64,000 bases of DNA from Earliella scabrosa (Eukaryota; Basidiomycota; Agaricomycetes; Polyporales; Polyporaceae): contig JABYQQ010000030.1 in assembly GCA_022605405.1 (NCBI GenBank), positions 1 to 64,000 on the forward strand. The letters are read 5' to 3'. A model generated the notes under the pieces. The model made no database searches. It was given only the letters and a program-made list of their open reading frames with translations, and was not told the DNA's origin. This document shows positions 56,396 through 64,000 of this stretch, piece after piece. The position numbers and the translations under genes are program-made. Numbering within the stretch: the stretch's first letter is position 1; each line of letters starts with the position of its first letter.

Positions 56396-57393
56396 CCCGT
56401 CACGAAGCTGCAAGCCTCGTGCTTTATGCTGCATAGGTCACGGACTGCTCTATCGATTCCTCCTTATTACTATGGCCCGCCTCTGATGTATGAATTGTGA
56501 ACATTGCTTCGTGACCGTAATCCGCGCGCTTGCCTACGCAAATGTGACAAATATATCACGTGCCTGTGACTCCTCGCGGCGATGACGCACCAACGTTGAA
56601 CTCGACTCGGAAGCACAAGTTCTCCAACTTGGAGTCTACTTAAAGTCTACTTACGCTCTAGAACGACCATTACGAGCCCGGTTCAATGTCATCGATACAC
56701 CTATGCAGGGGATTGGCGACTCTGGCAGTCGGTACGCCCTGGTTATGCGGCTTGCGCTCAAGTTAAGCTCAACTTCCCCCAACAGCCCCTTGACCATCGT
56801 GACGGATCATCATTGGATGACATATGTTCTTGGACATTCCGGGTCATTCATTCCAATTGTCTCACTTGTTATAACGTGTGTAGGCGTGAGCGTCGGTCTG
56901 TCCGACTCTGCTCACCTTCTGCGGCCTCTGAATGCTCTTACTAGTCTACATACCCGTCGAGTCGCTTTGAAGGTACAAGGTCACATTCGTTGAGAAACGC
57001 CGCATTTAATGATACCGCTGATACTCCAGATGCATATGCGTGTGCATGTGTATGGCTAAGCTTTGGCCATCCAACCTGTCGACACCAAGATAGTGGAAAC
57101 GAGAGGAGGCCAGGCTATATACAGAAGTTGGCGACACCCAGGCATCAGGCTGTTGCGGCAAGGCCGGTGGCTTTGTGGACGTGCAATGCAATGAGTTCCA
57201 TTGCTTTTGCGTGGTCACGCGCGAGGCCAGTTTGTCCAGATCTGTTCTCCAATCATGGACGATCCGGACCTCGAGATCAGATATATAGGTGTGTTTTATG
57301 GTAAAGACAACCACCAACGGTCTCTTCTCCCTTAGAGTGTCTCCTCAATCTGCCATCTAGTGCAAGTCGTGGGCCCTCGTCTCAACTGCCGCC
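56396..57393. other. Intergenic between genes D and G
   Basis: About 1 kb with no recognised gene. A palindromic CACGTG word (bHLH-type site) lies near 56560. Confidence 0.42.
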
Positions 57394-58441
57394 ATGTCCA
57401 TCTCTTATGTGTGAGTGCTCCACTTCACACCTTCCGTCCTCATTGCTCAAAGTTCACTAGCGATGTAACCGAATGTTACGACTCTCTGGGCGATGCGATC
57501 GTTGCTTTGGAGGAACAGCTTCTGACTGGGGAGGATGCTTTTAGGGATGAACAGCGGCGAGTCTTGGACCAGGTCGCTCCCGGGCCCGAGTACGCAATTT
57601 CCTCCATCCTGACTCGAAGTCACTGACAATCTGGGTCGAGTAGCCCATTCATGGTTATCCCATCCCAATCGTCTGTACAGGATGCTCCAGCGCAGTCGTG
57701 AGTGTACCCAGTACATGATATCTCATCGTTGTTCTCATCCACTGCTCTAGCGCATTCACCAAGAATCGACACTTCGCTGGGGCACGACATCGGAAGACCG
57801 TTAAGGAAGCGAAGGCAAGCGCCTCGCGCAAGGTGCATCCACTCCGTAACCACCCGCCCCTCGGACAGATCGACCCAAACCGTCCTCTTCCCATGACATC
57901 CGCCGCTGTCGGACGTGTAGCGAGAGTTGCGGCGGACGAGTCAGAGGGATTGGACACGCCATGGAGCGATGATTCGGATACGTGGTCTGAGAGCGACACT
58001 GGCGAGTCAGAGCATGATGGCTCCCAAACCTTGACCATCGACCAAGAGAACGGACCAGAGAAGAACGGGGAGCAGCAGTCTGAAGAGGACGACGAAGAGG
58101 CGCATGAAGAGGGTGCGGACACGGCTGAAGAGGAGGGGGAAGAGAGCGCGGCAGAAGATGTCGGTAGGCTCCATAACGGGCAAGAGCTAGACGACTTCCA
58201 GGTCGAGCTTGTGGACGACGGGGACAACTCTGGGGATTACAGGCCCCGTCGTACGAGGACGTCATTTCGACGCGCCACGGCCACGGCGCAGACGGATGCT
58301 GACGAATGGGTCGACAAGAGAGAGAGTCTCCGGGAGATCAATGCGGACAACGAGATGGGACTCGCTGCGGATACCGACGCGCAAGGTGCCGGATTCGTTG
58401 ATCCATTCGTGGTCGACTGGGACGCCGCCGCGCCGCACTGA
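57394..58441 (+). CDS. Gene G: truncated paralogue of gene E
   Basis: Four exons, 57394-57410, 57461-57589, 57644-57697 and 57751-58441, keep an open frame. The first exon is only 17 nt (MSISYV), as in gene E. The second encodes YDSLGDAIVALEEQLLTGED and VLDQVAPGP, matching gene E (NLADAVEDIQDQLMDGEG, VDEVAPGP), and the third begins DPF in both. The fourth is basic, then acidic (EEDDEEAHEEGADTAEEEGE), and reaches VDWDAAAPH, the start of the zinc module, before TGA at 58439-58441. The stop stands where the other module proteins have a Trp after PR or PT. The product may still be made, but without zinc sites. Confidence 0.6.
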
Positions 58442-58743
58442 GGCACCCTTTCGATCCTGCGCATGCATCCAACGCAAATACTGGGGTGGGTCGCAAGTCA
58501 GCTAGGCGTACCTTAGACGCAGATTACTCGGTGTCTCCTGGATGATTGTGGAAAGAGGCGCGATGAAGAACAACTTGCTCTCTGGAGCGCACTTCACTGG
58601 TCGACGAAAGTGCGTGCGCTGCGGACATTCTAACCGTATCGACATGTCCACGATTCGGCATGGTGATTGCAACGCCCGCATGGATCGGAAGAACAGCCTT
58701 AGGCGTAAGGCCAACCACAGGACGCGGAGCGGTACTAGTTGAA
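58442..58743 (+). pseudogene. Relic of the zinc module of gene G
   Basis: Beyond the gene G stop the module can still be followed. In the gene frame are GTLSILRM, then a TAG, then TRCLLDDCGK, matching C-x4-C. After one frameshift come KNNLLSGAHF, RRKCVRCGHSN and STIRHGDCN, which line up with HKHILSKEHI, CKKCKYA and FARRHRC of gene A. One histidine of the first site is Asn here. Two stops and a frameshift mark decay. An intron removing the stops is possible, but I found no pair of sites that restores the frame. Confidence 0.62.
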
Positions 58744-59461
58744 GACGTCTCAGTAGTAAGTACTAGGGTGGCGCAATGGAGTCTGTGCGTTGAAGTCGGA
58801 ATTTACGCGTAGGTCGTAGAATTGCGATGGAATGTGTCTCCAACATCGTTTGCCTAGATCATACCACGGCGGAAGTACTGGCTCAGCAAGACGGGTCTTG
58901 GCAGCGTTCGTGTGATGTGACGACAGCCACAACGTCACAACGCTCGCGTGGCGAGGATCCGGCAATATCCGGACTAGGGTCTAGATCTCTCCTCTGTCGG
59001 GTCTTCAGTGCGACGCCTGAGTCCTGGACGAAAGCCAACCAGCTGGATGCGAGACTATATGACAAGCCTGGAGGTCTACTGTATATCGCCAACATGAATG
59101 CCATGTCGCGCCAGTCGTATTAGGCTAACTCTGCTCCCAACTTGTCGCTGAGAGAGAACTTCCCAGCCCGGCCGAACCTGAGTTCGATATCGGTTGGTCC
59201 GTAAGTTCGCCTCATGCACTTCCGCTTAGCTGACGTTTGAGAAAACAGATGTAATAGTGGCACTCTTGATGGCTTCAAGTGCCGCTCAGTTCCGTCATGT
59301 ATGCAAGGTCCTTTATGCTTTCAGTGGCGGCGGCCTTGAATGGCTCTTTTTTCGCGTGCATGAGCACAATGACCATGGTGCATCGCCTATGCGGGTACTT
59401 AGAGAGCGGCAGGTGATGGTCTCTGATACACCAAGCTGAGCCTTCCACTTCCGCTTTTCGA
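58744..59461. other. Intergenic between genes G and H
   Basis: About 0.7 kb. A frame at 58827-59123 has no recognisable feature. Confidence 0.42.
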
Positions 59462-60435
59462 ATGGCGTTCTTCGCCATGATGTCGTACTTACCCTATTAT
59501 TTCGAGCTACCTCTTCCCACTAAACCTATCGGTCAGCACGATACAGACATCTCCATCCATCCACAAGTCGTGCGGACGTGAGTTCCTTATCCAGATATTG
59601 TGACCGCGTAATTAATCGTCGGTTACTTACCTCTAATCATAGGCTCTGTTTCTGCGCCGGTACCCCCTTGACGACGGAGGAGGCCGATGGATTAGCTGCC
59701 ATACACCTCTACTTCTCGTCCTTCGAAAAAGACGAGAGTCTCAACAACTCCCCACGACCGGTCGCTGATCATCGGCTCCTCAACGAAGACGACGATTTTG
59801 CGACAACGGCAGAGTCGCTGCTCACGCAAGAGTCACCATCACCGGCAATGTTGAACGGCTCCCGCTCCACGTTTCTGTCGTCCATACCGACATCTCCGGC
59901 CTGGTCTCCGGAGGTGAATGCGCGGTATCCTCCGATGTGGCCCCTCTACGATGTGTGGGGAAGAGACGATGTCCCACCGATGTCCAGAATGGCGCGACTG
60001 CGCCTCGAGTCACCATTCCCAGTTCGACGCAATCGCGACGGCCGACAGTCTCGCATCAACGACGTCACCCTTGACTTGAGTATGCAAGTGCACGTGTGCT
60101 CGGGGCCATCAAGCTCTCCTACCCTAACGGAGGAATGTATAAGAGTATACTCAGTCTGTTGTATGATTCCTTTACATTGACGTTCACTCGCTGCAGATCC
60201 TTCCAGGAGATGTCGTGACTCCAACGAATCGATCCGAGTTGTCTCAGCTCACCGTGACCGTCAATCACCAATGGGTTACCGACCACGGGGTGAGCTTTGT
60301 CTCAGATGCGCCATTGTCTGACATGGTTGACTGACATGCTGTGCAGAGCCAGACCTATCTTCGATGACAGCTGGTCTTGCTTTGGCCTTCCGGTGTGTCG
60401 GCGCCTGTTCCCGCAGGAGCTACGAGCCGGCCTAA
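59462..60435 (+). CDS. Gene H: unknown protein of the cluster (263 aa)
   Basis: Four exons fit with canonical sites and one frame: 59462-59577, 59643-60136, 60197-60289 and 60347-60435. The start is MAFFAMMSYLPYYFELPLP, followed by LCFCAGTPLTTEEADGLAA, then a Ser/Pro/Asp-rich middle and an Arg-rich end (YPSRRCRDSNESIRVVSAHR) that finishes SRRSYEPA. No zinc module and no known domain are seen. The exon style and location suggest it belongs with the neighbouring genes, perhaps a member that has lost or never had the module. The last two exons are the least certain. Confidence 0.42.
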
Positions 60436-60815
60436 ATACGGGAACTCGCGACACCGACCTTTGGCTCTCGCTTTCGCCCACTCGCAATGGCGTTGAGCGC
60501 AATGCCCCGGCACTCAAAGCGTTGTCCCGTTGTTGTTCAACCACACCCGCCCCCAATGCATGGTTTCGGACTTGATCTGGGATAAAACGACGTCTTCCGA
60601 CTTCCTCTCGTTCCTACCTCTCTACACCCCCGCGCGAACGTTCGGATCTCAAGTTGTGCCTTCCCGTCTCTCCCGACTATCCCCTATTTCCCTCGACCAG
60701 CCTTCACTCTGCCAGTGTCTGCGACACTGCTCGACGCTTCCGCGCATCACTTCAAGTTCCTCTGCACCTCATCACCGCTCTCTCTCTCTCTTGTGCTCGA
60801 TTGCCATACCTCACA
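60436..60815. other. Upstream region of gene E
   Basis: About 380 bp, pyrimidine-rich toward the end. No gene or TATA box is seen. Confidence 0.45.
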
Positions 60816-61945
60816 ATGTCAGTCTCATACATGTGAGTAGCAAGATCGTCGGACTCATCCCAGTCGGTTCCGTTACCCATTCACTTCACCGCTTTACAGC
60901 GTCGTGGACCAGCCGTATTGCAATCTCGCAGACGCAGTCGAAGACATACAAGACCAGCTGATGGATGGCGAGGGACGATACATGGAGGACCATTGGAACA
61001 GAGTCGATGAAGTCGCGCCGGGTCCAGAGTACGTCCATTGTGATCTTGCTTGCTTTGTGCCGACTCTAACCCTGTGATCGACTCAAGCCCGTTTTTGACC
61101 CCAGTTCCTGTGTCCTCAATGGCCGAAGCTGCCGTCGCTACTCATCTGTGAGTCATCTTCTCGACAACGTCTGATAGCTTTCATGTTGATTCCACTCCCC
61201 TAGAAGTTCGAAGTGGGCGGGACCCTCAACTAGGACTGCCGCAAGACAAGTCAGGACCGCCGAGAAACCAGCTCGCGCGTCGGTCCGCGCGAGACGCGGA
61301 AAGAAGGCGAGCAATACCGCGCGCCGCCTGGTACCGGCCAAGCTCGACCTGTTCGATGCTGCAAGTGCGGCCACCTCGTCAGCGGGCCCGGATGTGGATG
61401 TCGACATGACGGAAGGCAATGGAGACCGGACACATGATGGCGGCTCCCCCGCGGCGCATGCTGCGTCGATCGCGGTCTCAGCGAAGCGTAAGGCTTCGGA
61501 AGCTCTTGATGATTCGAATGAACCACCAACCAAACCAAACTCCCGCCGCTGTGTAACGGAAGCCCGAACCACGCCTGCAAACAAGGAGAACTGCCCGCCC
61601 GGTCTGCCGTTCGAGATCGTGCACAACATCGACTGGGACAACTCACCGCCGACGTGGGACGGGGAACCGCTCCCGCGCATGCCCCCGCTCAGTATCTACA
61701 AATACCTCCAGGATAAGTGCGGGTGGTCGAACAAGGACAAGGTCGTATGCAAGATCAATGGATGCAACCAGTCGGTCGTGGGCGACGCGATGCCTAGTCA
61801 CATCCAGGCCAACGGGCACTTCTGCATCCGGAAGAAGTGCTTGTATTGCGGGTTCGACACACGCGCAAATAACTTCTCGAGTAGACACAGGTCACGCGCG
61901 GACTGTCAGAAGCACTTGAGGAGGCTCGCGAAGGCCTCGGTGTAG
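60816..61945 (+). CDS. Gene E: zinc-module protein, subfamily I (315 aa)
   Basis: Four exons, 60816-60832, 60900-61028, 61088-61147 and 61204-61945, all in frame. The 17-nt first exon (MSVSYI) and the helix of exon 2 (NLADAVEDIQDQLMDGEG) match gene G, whereas the C-terminal module matches gene A. A basic region (RARRGKKASNTARR) could be a nuclear signal. The module reads IDWDNSPPTWDGEPLPRMPP, then C-x4-C-x11-H-x5-H-x6-C-x2-C-x12-H-x5-C, ending RRLAKASV. It is therefore the link between the E/G N-terminal type and the zinc module. No enzyme motif. Role unknown. Confidence 0.72.
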
Positions 61946-62441
61946 GGTATCTCGTTGTGTGGATCTTCTTGGGTGCTACTTTATGTTGTATCACATACCG
62001 CTTCTATACCCTCTTGAACAATAACAGGTTAGATGATCGGAATAGCAGTGGGACGAACGCTATTTTGTGCGATGATACGACCTACCGCAACTGGTATGCG
62101 CAGTCGTCAGTTGGGAATGTACCGACTGATTGGGCACTGTACGTAACAGGATCAGCAGCCTGTCCGGGCAAAATTTCGAAAGCAAGTCGCGTACTGAGGC
62201 CTGAGGCCCGGGAGCTGCGACATCGTCCAAGACCTTGCGAAGTTCCCATCGTAGGCACGTATCTTCTTCATCGCTATAGAAGTACACGTCTAACGTACAT
62301 ACAACGCGCCTATAGAAACTCCAGACGTTCAGTAGAGGGCATTCCGTGGCATCCGAACAGGTCATTCAACGCACGAAGATACAGCTCGAGCCAATTCGTC
62401 TATCCCATACACGCCACAGCAATTCTACCCACTATGGCAAG
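61946..62441. other. Convergent 3' region of genes E and F
   Basis: About 0.5 kb between two convergent stops. A frame at 61957-62523 is not supported. Confidence 0.48.
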
Positions 62442-63077
62442 CTACTCTGCGTATGGGCAGCCATCACCATGCTTCGCTGACCGACGCGAGTCCGGCCGGG
62501 TAGCTTGGACACCGCAACCTTGACATTTGAGTTTCATGCGCAAGTGGACAGACTCGACGTGCCTCCGCAACAGTCTGTCCTCCTTGGTCTTGGAGCACCC
62601 TTCCCATCGGCAGACAGAGGGGCCTTGGAGGCCGTACTTCTCCGTGAGATGCGCCCAAACAAGATCGTTCGGTACATCGTCAGGGATACTGTACTCGGCC
62701 CAGCGTCGTGTAGCGTCCGCATTCCAGGTGACTTCCCAGCCCGAGGGCGGCCAGTCCCGCCCGTTCCCACGATCATACCGTCGCTGCCGCTGAGAACGAG
62801 GGAGAGCCGTAGGTGCGGATTGCTCGGAATTGCTGTGATGGTCACCGTTACTCGAGGCGACGTTAGCACCCGGTGCGTTCTCGTTATTGCCCCCGGAGAA
62901 GCAACCTGGTGGGAAGATGAAGCGCACGGAAGTGGTGCCGGTACCTGACGCGGAGGGCGTTCGCTGTACCACCATGCGCCAGCGCGGTCTAGCGCCTTCC
63001 TCGGTGTTCCCAGCACGGTCATGATCATTCGGCGAATCGCCTATGTCCGAGTTTGTGACGGATGGAGGGCCAGCCAT
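62442..63077 (-). CDS. Gene F: zinc-module protein, subfamily II (211 aa)
   Basis: One exon from ATG 63075-63077 (MAGPPSVTNSD) to the stop at 62442; the frame is open further upstream to 63125 but only with a GTG. The N-terminal half is Ser/Asn/Pro-rich. The module follows as GRDWPPSGWEVTW, RRWAEYSIPDDVPNDLVW, C-x4-C-x11-H-x4-H-x6-C-x2-C-x14-H-x3-C. It is the shortest module protein here and the only one on the minus strand. Gene J lies about 100 bp upstream on the same strand, and the two may be parts of one gene. A weak TTATAT stretch at about 63171-63176 could be its own promoter. Confidence 0.65.
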   Translation of the reverse strand: MAGPPSVTNSDIGDSPNDHDRAGNTEEGARPRWRMVVQRTPSASGTGTTSVRFIFPPGCFSGGNNENAPGANVASSNGDHHSNSEQSAPTALPRSQRQRRYDRGNGRDWPPSGWEVTWNADATRRWAEYSIPDDVPNDLVWAHLTEKYGLQGPSVCRWEGCSKTKEDRLLRRHVESVHLRMKLKCQGCGVQATRPDSRRSAKHGDGCPYAE

Positions 63078-63179
63078 TAGTTCTCTGTCACCGAGTTGAA
63101 TACACAGTGCGACGTCGTTGTCCACGTCCAGTCCACTTACGGTGCTTGACCCCTCGGCAGCATCGAGGTGGATATAAGA

Positions 63180-63851
63180 TCATCCCAGCTCCTGCGAATG
63201 CGTGAGATAACAGCCATATCCTAACGACTGCGGTGGCACATACGGCTGTTGTTCAATATGGGAGCTCCGGAAATCGTATGGATTGGCGGGAAGGCTGCCG
63301 TTCCAACCGAATGTCTCGTCGGACTCTAGCCTGTTTAATAGATATCCCTCGCAAGAAGCTGCTTGCTGTGCCTGATTTTTGACCACAACTCCTCAACGAA
63401 AACAGCAAAGACCAAGCATATACAGCACGACTTACGTAGACGCTCGTCCCAAACATCATCATCCCTTGGTTCACTAGGGATCCTACACGCCCATGTTGCA
63501 CAGGCAGGATAGACGTTGCTATGTTTGATGTATGGCCTGGAGTTGAGTCGGGAGTGAGGTAGCGGTAGTGGTCATTTCTTCCGAAACACTTGTCAGTAAG
63601 TGAAAGCAACGCGCCGTCGAAGGGGCAGCAGTAGATATCACTCACAATCTAACATCAAAGAGCCCTGCATGAGCTTGAGGTTGAAAGATGGACATTCCGT
63701 CAAGAAGCAGACTGGTATTTGACGAGATCGGCGCGGGATCCTCGTGAAAAGACGTGCCAACTAGTGGGTCTGCTTCGGTGTGCACTGACTGAGCATTCGA
63801 CCGGTCCTCGTATAAACAAGGGAAATGTAAGGTGCATGCGTGATGGTTCAT
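63180..63851 (-). CDS. Gene J: unknown protein, or the 5' exons of gene F (179 aa)
   Basis: Three exons fit: 63646-63851, 63436-63577 and 63180-63371, with canonical sites and one frame. The start is MNHHACTLHFPCLYEDRSN. The body is rich in Ser, Pro, Gly and aromatic residues (SLLLDGMSIFQPQAHAGLF, GMMMFGTSVY, ESDETFGWNGSLPANPYDF, GYGCYLTHSQELG), similar in flavour to the N-terminal part of gene A. There is no zinc module. Since the other module proteins have multi-exon N-termini, gene J could be the missing front of gene F, but I found only weak splice sites to join them. Confidence 0.45.
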
Positions 63852-64000
63852 GGACAGAGAGTAGCCGTGTATGAATATCGCAAAGCGTGACCAACACTCC
63901 AGGTAGGGACGAGGATCGAGCTCAGCAACAGGATGACGGGGGATGTCAAGCTCACTGGTGCAGGCACGCAGGATGACTGAGCAATGGATATCAATGACTG
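63852..64000. other. Window end, upstream of gene J
   Basis: Too short to judge. It may hold more 5' exons or the promoter of gene J. Confidence 0.4.

Noticed and set aside
1..64000. tRNA or rRNA genes
   Set aside because: I looked for B-box-like GTTCGA words in non-coding stretches. The few found (for example near 54520) lack a matching A box and cloverleaf arms.
1..64000. CRISPR arrays or LTR retrotransposons
   Set aside because: No regularly spaced repeats and no reverse transcriptase, integrase or long direct terminal repeats were seen.

Overview
This window reads as nuclear DNA of a filamentous basidiomycete, most likely an Agaricomycete of polypore type. Genes are GC-rich and broken by many 45-70 nt GT-AG introns. 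Several promoters carry a TATA box about 85-150 bp before the start codon. The gene content (SNO-type PLP synthase glutaminase, Rna14, Hrp1-like, Xpt1-like xylosylphosphotransferase, fungal GH85, secreted S10 and S28 peptidases) fits that group. I see no prokaryotic operons, CRISPR array, rRNA or convincing tRNA. Exon structures were read by eye from splice signals and reading frame, so single boundaries may be off.

Region 1 (0.6-12.2 kb): a secreted S28 serine peptidase (-); a decayed partial duplicate of the next gene; an IMPACT/Yih1-type protein (-); a two-RRM Hrp1-like RNA-binding protein (-) divergent from the PLP synthase glutaminase (+); a small secreted protein (+); and a Pro/Ser-rich protein of unknown function (+).

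Region 2 (13.4-24.2 kb): three tandem secreted S10 serine carboxypeptidase genes. Copies 1 and 3 look intact. The middle copy carries a nonsense codon, a frameshifting deletion and two damaged splice sites, so it is a pseudogene.

Region 3 (25.1-45.2 kb): mostly conserved housekeeping genes. They are a hotdog thioesterase with a GC-AG intron (+), an Xpt1-like Stealth-family phosphotransferase (-), a large protein whose layout recalls the meiotic axis proteins Red1/SYCP2 (-) divergent from Rna14/CstF77 (+), a cytosolic-type ENGase of GH85 (+), and a protein resembling the Mad2-binding p31comet/MAD2L1BP family (+).

Region 4 (46.0-63.9 kb) is the most unusual. Nine small multi-exon genes sit almost side by side. 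Five of them (A, C, D, E, F) end in the same C-terminal module: a tryptophan/proline-rich segment followed by a C2H2 and then a C2HC zinc-binding site. A sixth member (G) shares its N-terminal exons with E, but its zinc module lies beyond a premature stop as a degenerate relic. Three more (B, H, J) share the regional style without the module. A 2.1-kb element with 36-bp terminal inverted repeats sits in the middle. This looks like a lineage-specific array of zinc-module proteins, possibly nuclear regulators, undergoing duplication and decay. I do not recognise the module as a named family.
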